Assembly (NCBI GenBank): GCA_949296305.1
Contig: CASFOT010000094.1
Span: forward strand, 1-44,074
Reading direction: 5' to 3'
Origin: an uncultured Erysipelotrichaceae bacterium
Lineage (GTDB): Bacteria > Bacillota_I > Bacilli_A > Erysipelotrichales > Erysipelotrichaceae
Length of the DNA stretch: 44,074 nt
Shown here: piece after piece, positions 14,886 through 22,948 of the stretch
How the letters are laid out: every line of letters begins with the position of its first letter
How positions within the stretch are numbered: the first letter of the stretch is position 1
The notes under the pieces: generated by a model
What the model saw: only the letters and a program-made list of their open reading frames with translations
The model's database searches: none
Told to the model about the DNA's origin: nothing
Made by a program: the position numbers and the translations under genes

Positions 14886-16631
14886 ATGATGAAAACTGTG
14901 TTAGCACAATTAAGACAATATAAAAAAACTTCTCTTCTTACGATGGGCTTTACGATGTTGGAAGTGATCATGGAAGTGCTGCTGCCTTTTGTGACAGCAA
15001 TGATCATTGACGAAGGATTGCAGAAAGCAGATATGTCCACGATCGCTAAACTGGGTGTTTTGATGTTGGTGATGGCAGCGGTCAGCTTATTTTCAGGTGC
15101 CATGGCAGGGAAATACTCAGCAAATGCTTCCTCTGGATTTGCATGTAATCTGCGAGAGAGCATGTATGAAAAAATTCAGGAGTATTCATTTTCTAATATT
15201 GATAAATTCAGCACAGCCGGTCTAGTGACAAGAATGACTACAGATGTGACAAATTTGCAAAATGCTTATCAGATGATCATTCGTGTTGCAGTACGAGCAC
15301 CATTGATGTTGGTATTTAGTATGCTTATGTGCATCATGATCAACAAAAAGTTAAGTGTGATCTTTTTCATTGCTCTATGTTTTTTAGCAGTCATCTTGCT
15401 GTTTATCATGAAAAAGGCTTCAAGCGTATTTCAGGAAGTATTTGACCGCTATGATGATCTGAACGCAAGTGTACAAGAGAATGTAACGGCGATCCGGGTG
15501 GTTAAAGCTTATGTAAGAGAAGCATATGAAACAAGTAAATTTAAGAAAGCTGCCAAGCATTTATATGATTTGTTTGTCAAAGCAGAAAGCCTCTTAGCTT
15601 TGAATAATCCAGTCATGATGCTGGTCGTTTATGCTTGCATTACTTTTGTGTCATGGTTTGGCGCACAATTTATTGTTGCAGGCAGCATGACTACTGGCGA
15701 GATTACTTCTTTGTTCAGTTATATCATGTCGATCATGATGGCGCTGATGATGCTATCGATGATCTTTGTCATGATTACGATGAGTACAGCAAGCATTCAG
15801 CGTATTTCTGAGGTATTGACAGAATGTCCTGATCTGCAAGATCCTCACCAACCACTTACAGAAATCAAAGACGGCAGCATTGATTTTGATCATGTGAATT
15901 TTGCTTATCAACATGGCAGCGGTGAATATACTTTGCAAGATATCGATCTGCATATTCGTTCAGGGGAAACAATCGGAATTATCGGCGGAACAGGTTGCGG
16001 AAAATCAAGCTTGGTAAATCTGATCAGCCGATTATATGATGTCAGTGAAGGCTCGATTCGTGTTGGAGGAAAAGATGTGCGTCAGTATGACATGGAAGTA
16101 TTGCGTGACCAGGTAGCTGTTGTTTTACAGAAAAACGTACTATTCTCTGGCACGATACTGGATAACTTGCGTTGGGGCAATGAAGAAGCTTCAGAAGAAG
16201 CATGTAGAGAAGCATGTAAAGCTGCCTGTGCAGATGAATTCATCGAACAGATGCCAATGAAATATGATACATGGATCGAACGAGGAGGATCAAATGTGTC
16301 AGGCGGACAGAAACAACGTTTATGCATTGCACGAGCCTTATTAAAGAAACCAAAGATCTTGATCTTGGATGATTCTACAAGTGCAGTGGATACAGCGATG
16401 GATGCAAAGATCCGGCAAGCTTTGAAGAAAGTAATACCCGGCACGACAAAATTGATCATTGCACAGCGTGTTTCAAGCGTGGAGGATGCGAATCGTATCG
16501 TTGTTATGGAAAACGGAAAGATCGATGGTATCGGGACTCATGATGAATTGATGCAAAATAATGCCATCTATCGTGAAATATATGAATCTCAGCAACAAGC
16601 AGGCGGCGATTTTGATCAAAATCATGACTAG
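14886..16631 (+). CDS. ABC exporter half-transporter, degenerate-site subunit
   Basis: 581 residues: six membrane helices (about 15-300) and a nucleotide-binding domain (about 335-575). Walker A is GGTGCGKSS and the signature is NVSGGQKQR, but Walker B is followed by Asp (ILILDDSTSAVD) in place of the catalytic Glu, and the switch reads IAQR rather than IAHR. These two substitutions define the ATP-binding but poorly hydrolysing subunit of heterodimeric exporters such as TM287/288, LmrCD and BmrCD. TAGGAGGTC precedes tandem ATGs at 14886 and 14889. It pairs with the next gene, 16 bp downstream. Confidence 0.9.
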   Translation: MMKTVLAQLRQYKKTSLLTMGFTMLEVIMEVLLPFVTAMIIDEGLQKADMSTIAKLGVLMLVMAAVSLFSGAMAGKYSANASSGFACNLRESMYEKIQEYSFSNIDKFSTAGLVTRMTTDVTNLQNAYQMIIRVAVRAPLMLVFSMLMCIMINKKLSVIFFIALCFLAVILLFIMKKASSVFQEVFDRYDDLNASVQENVTAIRVVKAYVREAYETSKFKKAAKHLYDLFVKAESLLALNNPVMMLVVYACITFVSWFGAQFIVAGSMTTGEITSLFSYIMSIMMALMMLSMIFVMITMSTASIQRISEVLTECPDLQDPHQPLTEIKDGSIDFDHVNFAYQHGSGEYTLQDIDLHIRSGETIGIIGGTGCGKSSLVNLISRLYDVSEGSIRVGGKDVRQYDMEVLRDQVAVVLQKNVLFSGTILDNLRWGNEEASEEACREACKAACADEFIEQMPMKYDTWIERGGSNVSGGQKQRLCIARALLKKPKILILDDSTSAVDTAMDAKIRQALKKVIPGTTKLIIAQRVSSVEDANRIVVMENGKIDGIGTHDELMQNNAIYREIYESQQQAGGDFDQNHD

Positions 16632-16647
16632 GAAGGAGCAACATACA

Positions 16648-18522
16648 ATGAAAAATAAAAAGAAAGTGAAATCTTTGACGATCTTAAAACGATTACTATC
16701 GTATATGATCAAAAATTATAAGTGTTCATTTCTGATCGTAGTGGTCTGCATCGTGATCGGTGCTTTTGCGACCATGCAGGGAATGTTATTCGTACAGTCT
16801 TTGGTAGATGATTATATCTTGCCAATGCTGAATACAAAAACACCCGATTTTGCACCTTTGGCACGTGCTCTTATGATGATTGTCTTCTTTTACATCATAG
16901 GTGTCATCAGCGCATATGTCTATAATCGTATCATGGTAAATGTGAGCCAAGGAACGATGCTGAAATTTCGTGATGAATTATTTTCAACCATGGAATCTTT
17001 GCCGATCAAGTATTTTGATACCCATGCCCATGGGGATATCATGTCGGTGTATACCAATGATGTGGATACATTGCGGCAGCTGTTCAGTCAAAGTATTCCG
17101 CAGATCATCAATTCAACAGCTACATTGATCGCTACATTGATTTCGATGATCGTATTAAATGTGCCGTTTACGATCATTACGCTTGTGATGGCTTTATTGA
17201 TGTTAAAAGCAACAACTTTCTTTTCAGGGTTATCGGCAAAATATTTTCAAAAACAACAAAGTGATCTGGGAAAAGTCGACGGTTTTATCGAAGAGATGAT
17301 GGATGGTCAAAAGGTTGTGAAGGTATTCTGTCATGAACAAAGATCCATTCAAGATTTCAAACAATTGAATGATCAGCTGCGAGACAGTGCTGATAAAGCG
17401 AATCGTTATGCGAATTTATTGATGCCGGTCAATGCAAATATCGGGAATCTCAGTTATGTGCTCTGTGCGGTGATCGGTGCGTTCATGATGTTACAAGGCA
17501 GCTGGGGAACAACCGTTGGTACCGTGATTGCTTTTGTCGGATTAAACCGAAATTTCACACAGCCGATTACACAGATCAGTCAACAGATGAATTTTGTGGT
17601 GATGGCGGTTGCTGGTGCTCAACGTGTATTTGATTTATTAGAGGAAAAGCCGGAAGTTGACCAAGGCTATGTGACACTAGTCAATGCGATAGAAGAAAAA
17701 GACGGCACGTTGACAGAGAGCAAAGAACGCACAGGTATATGGGCTTGGAAGCACCCGCATCAGGCAGACGGAACGATCACCTATCGAAAACTGGAAGGCG
17801 CTATTGTTTTTGATGGAGTTGATTTTGGCTATGATGACTCGAAATTGGTTTTGCATGATATCCGGATGTTTGCTCAGCCAGGTCAGAAGATTGCCTTAGT
17901 TGGTTCGACCGGTGCAGGAAAGACGACCATTACCAATTTGATCAATCGGTTTTATGATCTGCAAGATGGAAAGATCCGTTATGATGATATCAATGTGACA
18001 AAGATCAAAAAACAAGATCTGAGACGATCTCTTGGCATCGTGCTGCAAGATACGCATTTATTTACAGGAACCGTCATGGAAAATATCCGCTATGGCAAAT
18101 TGGATGCAAGTGATGAAGAATGTATAGCAGCAGCAAAACTTGCAAATGCAGACGGTTTTATCCGTAGGCTTCCAGATGGGTATCAGACCGTTTTGACCAG
18201 TGATGGCAGTAATCTTAGTCAAGGTCAGAGACAGCTGCTGGCTATTGCACGAGCGGCTGTAGCTGATCCGCCGGTCTTGATCCTGGATGAGGCAACAAGT
18301 TCGATCGATACGCATACCGAAGGTCTGGTGCAGGAAGGGATGGATGCACTGATGAAAGGAAGGACTACTTTTGTCATTGCACACCGATTGTCTACGATCA
18401 AGAACTCGGATTGCATCATGGTTATGGAACAAGGGCGGATCATCGAACGTGGAAATCATGAAGAATTGATAGCAGCTAAAGGAAAGTACTATCAGTTGTA
18501 TACAGGAAATTTTGCTGAGTAA
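16648..18522 (+). CDS. ABC exporter half-transporter, catalytic-site subunit
   Basis: 624 residues: six membrane helices (about 28-330) and a nucleotide-binding domain with Walker A GSTGAGKTT, Walker B VLILDEATSSID (catalytic Glu present) and switch IAHR. The signature reads NLSQGQRQLL rather than LSGGQ, so the weakened signature faces the degenerate Walker site of the partner. An insert of about 40 residues between membrane and ATPase parts (near 355-395, rich in charged residues, GIWAWKHPHQ) is typical of this branch. AGGAAGGAG at 16631-16639 fixes the ATG; the frame is open upstream to 16561 inside the partner gene. The substrate is probably a hydrophobic drug or lipid. Confidence 0.9.
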   Translation: MKNKKKVKSLTILKRLLSYMIKNYKCSFLIVVVCIVIGAFATMQGMLFVQSLVDDYILPMLNTKTPDFAPLARALMMIVFFYIIGVISAYVYNRIMVNVSQGTMLKFRDELFSTMESLPIKYFDTHAHGDIMSVYTNDVDTLRQLFSQSIPQIINSTATLIATLISMIVLNVPFTIITLVMALLMLKATTFFSGLSAKYFQKQQSDLGKVDGFIEEMMDGQKVVKVFCHEQRSIQDFKQLNDQLRDSADKANRYANLLMPVNANIGNLSYVLCAVIGAFMMLQGSWGTTVGTVIAFVGLNRNFTQPITQISQQMNFVVMAVAGAQRVFDLLEEKPEVDQGYVTLVNAIEEKDGTLTESKERTGIWAWKHPHQADGTITYRKLEGAIVFDGVDFGYDDSKLVLHDIRMFAQPGQKIALVGSTGAGKTTITNLINRFYDLQDGKIRYDDINVTKIKKQDLRRSLGIVLQDTHLFTGTVMENIRYGKLDASDEECIAAAKLANADGFIRRLPDGYQTVLTSDGSNLSQGQRQLLAIARAAVADPPVLILDEATSSIDTHTEGLVQEGMDALMKGRTTFVIAHRLSTIKNSDCIMVMEQGRIIERGNHEELIAAKGKYYQLYTGNFAE

Positions 18523-18552
18523 AAAGTGTAAACAAAAAGTTTATGCTTTTTT
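18522..18552 (+). terminator. Terminator of the exporter operon
   Basis: Arms 18522-18533 (AAAAGTGTAAAC) and 18539-18550 (GTTTATGCTTTT) pair with two wobbles and run into a T tract just after the stop. Confidence 0.7.
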
Positions 18553-18633
18553 ATTTAAAGATCTGTCAATAAAAAATTACCCGGGAAATAAAGTGGCAGA
18601 AAGAGAGAATTGATGAAATATAAATATCATGCA

Positions 18634-18642
18634 TGCTATACT
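18634..18642 (+). promoter_or_regulatory. Extended -10 promoter of the GT8 gene
   Basis: TG-C-TATACT at 18634-18642 lies about 38 bp before the start codon. No good -35 is present, as expected for an extended -10 promoter. Confidence 0.5.
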
Positions 18643-18679
18643 ATGAGAGGAAAGCTTCAAGGCAGAAAAGAGGAATCAT

Positions 18680-19546
18680 ATGACAAGACCATTGAAAAAA
18701 GAAACCATGCATTTATTGGTTGCTTTAGATGAAGGCTATATCCCTCAATTAAGCGTATTATTGACATCGATATTTATCAACCACCCCAATGATCGTTTTG
18801 CTCTTTATTTGCTTCATCGATCATTGACGCCAAAAGCATTGGATTTTATTCGTGCATGCTGCAACAAGGCTATGATGGAATATTATCCTATCCAGGTGGA
18901 TCAAGCTTTGTTCGACGAAGCGCCGGTCAATGACCGATATCCAAAAGAAATGTACTATCGATTGTTAGCGCCTTATTTTTTACCGGATGATATAGAAAAA
19001 GTACTTTATCTGGATCCGGATATTTTAGTGATCAATTCATTGAGCGGATTATGGAATTTAAATCTTGATCATGCTTTATTTGCGGCCGCAGCACATACAG
19101 GAAAAACGGAACTGTCAAATAACGTGAATCGGATCCGTTTGAAAACGGATCATGACTATTACAATTCCGGTGTGCTATTGATGAATTTGGATCAATGCCG
19201 AATAGAAATACGGAAGGAAGACATCTTCCGATATGTTAAAGAACATGGGAATGAATTGTTATTGCCTGATCAAGATGTCCTGAATGCATTGTATGGGAAA
19301 CGGATCGAAGCAGTTGATGATGCTCTCTGGAATTATGACGCCCGAAATTATCGGAATTATCTGCTTCGAAGCGGCGGTGTCCGTGATATGCGCTGGGTGA
19401 TGCAGCATACCTCGATCTTGCATTTTTGCGGACGTGCAAAGCCATGGAAGAGCGGCTATCGTTACCGCTTTGGGCAGATCTATCAGCATTATGTACAGCT
19501 TACGAAACGTTTCTTGCCTGATGAGTGGAAAGGTATTGCTTTATAA
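18680..19546 (+). CDS. Family 8 glycosyltransferase (lipopolysaccharide/galactosyltransferase type)
   Basis: A 288-residue GT-A fold enzyme of family GT8. It shows HLLVALDEGYIPQLSVLLTS at the N-terminus, the metal-binding DxD as VLYLDPDILV (near 112), YYNSGVLLMNLDQ, LPDQDVLNALY and the C-terminal HFCGRAKPW metal/acceptor motif. Retaining enzymes of this family move glucose or galactose from a UDP donor to surface polysaccharide or glycoprotein. There is no membrane segment, so it acts at the inner face of the membrane. GAGGAATCAT precedes the ATG. It stands alone between two terminators, so the acceptor cannot be inferred. Confidence 0.88.
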   Translation: MTRPLKKETMHLLVALDEGYIPQLSVLLTSIFINHPNDRFALYLLHRSLTPKALDFIRACCNKAMMEYYPIQVDQALFDEAPVNDRYPKEMYYRLLAPYFLPDDIEKVLYLDPDILVINSLSGLWNLNLDHALFAAAAHTGKTELSNNVNRIRLKTDHDYYNSGVLLMNLDQCRIEIRKEDIFRYVKEHGNELLLPDQDVLNALYGKRIEAVDDALWNYDARNYRNYLLRSGGVRDMRWVMQHTSILHFCGRAKPWKSGYRYRFGQIYQHYVQLTKRFLPDEWKGIAL

Positions 19547-19562
19547 GCAGGAATGGTTGAAA

Positions 19563-19600
19563 AAAGGAAGAATGTGGCCAAAACTACATTCTTCCTTTCT
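19563..19600. terminator. Bidirectional terminator between GT8 gene and ech operon
   Basis: Arms 19563-19575 (AAAGGAAGAATGT) and 19586-19598 (ACATTCTTCCTTT) are perfect complements with flanking T-rich tails on both strands. It ends both the GT8 gene and the convergent hydrogenase operon. Confidence 0.85.
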
Positions 19601-19686
19601 TTATAGATCTTGTCAAGTTCCGCGTCTTCTTCATCAAAAGAAGATCCATTGGATACCTGACAGAATGAGAAACAGGATTTCTTTGT

Positions 19687-20220
19687 TTATTTTAATTCGA
19701 TACATTTTTTAACACAGGCTTGTGCGCAGATCCCGCATCCGACACAGTCTTCTTTGTCTAGCACCCATGTTTTTTCTTGGTGGTTGATAGTGATTGCCTG
19801 CTTTGGACATTTTTTTGCACAGAGCCCGCAGTAAACACAGTCAATGGACGCTTGCGGATACTTCTTTTCTATTTTTGGACGTGTATATGTCTCACTCTGT
19901 TTGATGGTGGCAGGAGACGTATACCCTTGTTCCATGTGCAAACAATGTTTTGGACAGATCAGCACGCAATTTCCACATTGAATGCAGTCAAAGCGATGGA
20001 TCGTCCAAGTCCCTTTTTTTCGGTCGACCTCGATTGCTTGTGGCGGACAATTCTGTGCACATAGTGTACAGCTGATGCACTGTTCGATTGCAATACAAAT
20101 GTGGCCGCGCATTCGATCTGGATAGTTTGCAGGTTCTTGAGGATAATTCGTCGTTACTGGTTTGCTGATCAGATTTTTTAACACTTGCGAAGAAAATGAA
20201 AATAATTGTTGTTTTCGCAT
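19687..20220 (-). CDS. echF: Ech-type hydrogenase polyferredoxin subunit EchF (four [4Fe-4S] motifs)
   Basis: 177 residues. A short N-terminal segment that can lie on the membrane complex (residues 1-40) precedes four C-x2-C-x2-C-x3-C motifs: C48-C58, C79-C89, C128-C138 and C159-C169. The first pair corresponds to the NuoI/HycF/EchF subunit. The second pair is an added two-cluster ferredoxin domain, so the protein can hold four clusters rather than the usual two. It links soluble ferredoxin to the small subunit of the hydrogenase. GAGAGGTGATCC before the ATG and 4 bp separation from EchE put it last in the operon. The fourth motif ends CVKKC, without the Pro found in the others. Confidence 0.9.
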   Translation of the reverse strand: MRKQQLFSFSSQVLKNLISKPVTTNYPQEPANYPDRMRGHICIAIEQCISCTLCAQNCPPQAIEVDRKKGTWTIHRFDCIQCGNCVLICPKHCLHMEQGYTSPATIKQSETYTRPKIEKKYPQASIDCVYCGLCAKKCPKQAITINHQEKTWVLDKEDCVGCGICAQACVKKCIELK

Positions 20221-20224
20221 AGGA

Positions 20225-21304
20225 TCACCTCTCTGTACAGCTGATGCATGGATCGATGGTCAAGATCAATAAAGCGACATCGCCTAACTGACAGCCTTTT
20301 AACAGATCCAGCATCGGCGGGATATTGCTGGTTGTCGGCGTACGAAGACGGAACCGGTCTAAGTATTTGGTGCCATTGCCTTTTACGTAATAGATGGCTT
20401 CACCTCGCGGCTGTTCAATGCGGATAAAGGCTTCTCCTTTCGGCATTCCTTTGACCGGGACCGCAATTTCTCCTGTAGGCATCTTGGTTATGATCTGTTC
20501 GATCAGATCGAAGGATTGAAAGATCTCTGCCAGACGTACTTTGACCCGGGCATATGAATCGCCTTCAGTTGCCGTGATCGCACCAAAATTCAGATCGCTA
20601 TAGGCCGCATAGCCGCTTTCTCTGGAATCGTAATCATATCCGCTTGCACGCAGGAAAGGACCGACAGCACCCGCTTGGTATGCTTGTTCCTTGCTCAAAT
20701 ACCCTAGCCCGCGTAAACGGGAATTGACACTCATGTCTTCTAAAAAAGCTTTAGTAATCGGCCGCAGTTCTTGATTCAGTTCTTTCATCGTTTTACGAAT
20801 TGCTTGCAGCATGCTTTCATCTACATCTTTCAGCACGCCGCCGATCTGGTTGACAGAAAAGATGATCCTTCCGCCAGTCGTCAGATCGAAGAGATCTAAG
20901 ACTTTTTCTCTTAAGCGCCAAGACTGCATGAAGAGACTTTCAAAACCGAGCGCATCGGCAAGCAGCCCTAACCATAGGAGATGCGAATGAATACGGCTCA
21001 TTTCCATCCAGAGCGTACGCAGATATTTTGCGCGGTTCGGGATATCAATGTTCATGATTTCTTCTACACATTGACAATATCCAAGGCCATGGCCGAAACT
21101 GCAGATGCCGCACACCCGTTCAGCAACATACACATATTGCTTAAAATCTTTGATTTCTACGAGTTTTTCCAGTCCGCGATGTACAAAGCCGATATTTGGG
21201 ATTGCTTCGACGACGACCTCATCTTCCAACACGAGATCCAGATGGATCGGTTCCGGCAGGACCGGATGCTGCGGGCCAAAAGGAATGATGCTTTGTTTTG
21301 CCAT
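20225..21304 (-). CDS. echE: [NiFe]-hydrogenase large subunit EchE (group 4)
   Basis: 359 residues, NuoD-like. It carries the NiFe active site with both cysteine pairs: R-V-C65-G-I-C68 (L1) and D-P-C353-I-S-C356-T-E-R359 (L2). These four cysteines mark a true hydrogenase, not a complex I homologue. Other landmarks are FGPQHPVLPEPIHL at the N-terminus and GFVHRGLEKL. The protein ends exactly at Arg359, the site where most large subunits are cut, so there is no C-terminal extension. AAAGGGGTGAAATA precedes the ATG. Its start overlaps the EchD stop by one base. It catalyses reversible H+ reduction with electrons from EchC and EchF. Confidence 0.95.
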   Translation of the reverse strand: MAKQSIIPFGPQHPVLPEPIHLDLVLEDEVVVEAIPNIGFVHRGLEKLVEIKDFKQYVYVAERVCGICSFGHGLGYCQCVEEIMNIDIPNRAKYLRTLWMEMSRIHSHLLWLGLLADALGFESLFMQSWRLREKVLDLFDLTTGGRIIFSVNQIGGVLKDVDESMLQAIRKTMKELNQELRPITKAFLEDMSVNSRLRGLGYLSKEQAYQAGAVGPFLRASGYDYDSRESGYAAYSDLNFGAITATEGDSYARVKVRLAEIFQSFDLIEQIITKMPTGEIAVPVKGMPKGEAFIRIEQPRGEAIYYVKGNGTKYLDRFRLRTPTTSNIPPMLDLLKGCQLGDVALLILTIDPCISCTER

Positions 21305-21651
21305 TATTTCACCCCTTTCTGTGCAAACGGGGTCATTGTATCGATGCGATACAGCTTATGTTTATAATCCATGGAAATGGCTAGGATGTGCACACCGAAT
21401 AATTCGGCTGCTTCGTTTTCCTGAAGAAAAGCACAAGGATATACTTGGGTGATGCTCGTGATTTTTTCTTCTTTTGCGATATCGATACGCAGCGTTTCCA
21501 TTGTCATGTCTTTCACAAAGGAGTAGCTGAGCTCATATCCGTTTTCTGTTGTCGTAGCGCACATTTGGGCAAAGCGCCAGCCGTTCAGCTTTCTTTCAAT
21601 GATGTCAGGAAAGAACGACTGTTTTTCAATAGGGATGATCTTATTGTTCAT
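21304..21651 (-). CDS. echD: Ech hydrogenase subunit EchD (NuoC-like)
   Basis: 115 residues, the short NuoC/30-kDa-type subunit that binds the large subunit. The family core is seen as GYELSYSFVKD and ITSITQVYPCAFLQENEAAELFGVHI, the last being the conserved NuoC signature region. It has no cofactor ligands, as expected. It overlaps the EchC gene by 11 bp and EchE by one base, so it is translationally coupled. Its length matches EchD rather than the fused HycE of formate hydrogenlyase, which supports an Ech-type enzyme. Confidence 0.88.
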   Translation of the reverse strand: MNNKIIPIEKQSFFPDIIERKLNGWRFAQMCATTTENGYELSYSFVKDMTMETLRIDIAKEEKITSITQVYPCAFLQENEAAELFGVHILAISMDYKHKLYRIDTMTPFAQKGVK

Positions 21652-22075
21652 CAGCGGATCCTTCTTTCTTTTTTTCTAAGATATCGACAGCCTGCAAGAC
21701 GCCGTCGATGATGGATTGCGGACGTGCTGCACAGCCAGGTACATATACATCGACGGGGATGACTGTATCAATACCGCCAAGGATATTGTAACAATCCTTA
21801 AAGATGCCGCCAGTGCATGCACAGATACCTACGGCAACGACAACTTTTGGATTTGGCATCTGTGAATAGATTTGTTTGACCACAGAAGCACTTTGGGCAT
21901 TGACTCCGCCAGTGATCAATAAGATATCTGCGTGGAATGGGTTCCCTGTGTTGATGATCCCAAAACGTTCGATATCATATACAGGTGTCGTGCAAGCAAG
22001 TACTTCGATATCACAGCCATTGCAGCTGCTTGCATCATAATGTAGCAACCAAGGAGATTTTTTGAATCGGTTCAT
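21641..22075 (-). CDS. echC: [NiFe]-hydrogenase small subunit EchC (NuoB-like)
   Basis: 144 residues. It holds the proximal [4Fe-4S] cluster that passes electrons to the NiFe site: C18-x2-C21 in DASSCNGCDIEVLA, a GICACTGG cysteine at 85 or 87, and C115 in YVPGCAARP. The size and CNGCDIE motif are those of group 4 small subunits. The frame extends to a GTG at 22084, but AGGTGA is best placed for ATG 22075. The 3' end overlaps EchD. It sits on the cytoplasmic face of the membrane module. Confidence 0.93.
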   Translation of the reverse strand: MNRFKKSPWLLHYDASSCNGCDIEVLACTTPVYDIERFGIINTGNPFHADILLITGGVNAQSASVVKQIYSQMPNPKVVVAVGICACTGGIFKDCYNILGGIDTVIPVDVYVPGCAARPQSIIDGVLQAVDILEKKKEGSADEQ

Positions 22076-22084
22076 ATGTTTCAC

Positions 22085-22948
22085 CTACCTAACAGACATA
22101 AGGATCAAGATGTTGATGCCGCCGCCAAGCAGGGTGATCAGCCAGCACAAATCTAAGACTTTGCGCCAATTGAGGCGTGCACAAACATTATCGATCAAGA
22201 TCTCGATAAAGTAGACGACGAAGCACATCAACAGTGCAATCGGCCAGCTGAGCATGGATGAATTCAGAAAGAAGATTGCTACGATGGAAAGCAGGAGCAT
22301 TTTCTCGTAATATTCTCCGATCTCCATGACTGCTAAGGTCGTTCCTGACATTTCGGTAGTGATTCCTTTGACCATTTCTTGATGCGCATGATGAGAAGTA
22401 GAGAGATCAAATGGAGACTTACGAAGCTTGATTGCCATGATCAGGATATAACCGGCAAATAAACCGGGCATGAGCCAGATTGCGCTGGTCGGCTGGGTAA
22501 TGATCTCATCCACGCGGAAGGAACCGGTGGTTAGATAGAAACCGACAGCAATTAACAAGGTCATCGGCTCATAGGACATCATCTGCAGCATTTCACGGCT
22601 GGCTCCCATATTTGAAAAAGGAGAAGAGTCGCTGCTGGCGGCTAAGATCAAAAACATATCAGCCGTAGAAAGGATGAACAACGACATCAAAATGTCTGCC
22701 CCAAAAAATACGATACCGCCGGCAATGGCCAGAAAAGCCAGATAACTGAGATTTAATAATAACTGGACGCTGTTGACCGCAATCATTTGTTTGGAAAACA
22801 GCTTGATCAGATCATAGAACGGCTGTAACAAGCTAGGTCCTTTGCGGCCTTGCATGCGGGCCGTGATCTTTCGGTCAATGCCATCAAGCAATGCACCGAT
22901 TATCGGAGCTAAACAGAGATATAAGATCAGTGAGACGGCTTTGATCAT
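22085..22948 (-). CDS. echB: Ech hydrogenase membrane subunit EchB (NuoH-like)
   Basis: About 287 residues with eight predicted membrane helices. NuoH landmarks are GRKGPSLLQPFYDLIKLFSK (first cytoplasmic loop) and the acidic SPFDLSTSHHAHQEMVKGI, the group 4 hydrogenase variant of the quinone-site loop. It connects the catalytic arm to the ion-pumping subunit. The start is ATG 22948, one base overlapping the EchA stop; a GTG one codon upstream is possible with AGGAGGTG before it. The stop TAG abuts the upstream region of EchC. Confidence 0.93.
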   Translation of the reverse strand: MIKAVSLILYLCLAPIIGALLDGIDRKITARMQGRKGPSLLQPFYDLIKLFSKQMIAVNSVQLLLNLSYLAFLAIAGGIVFFGADILMSLFILSTADMFLILAASSDSSPFSNMGASREMLQMMSYEPMTLLIAVGFYLTTGSFRVDEIITQPTSAIWLMPGLFAGYILIMAIKLRKSPFDLSTSHHAHQEMVKGITTEMSGTTLAVMEIGEYYEKMLLLSIVAIFFLNSSMLSWPIALLMCFVVYFIEILIDNVCARLNWRKVLDLCWLITLLGGGINILILMSVR

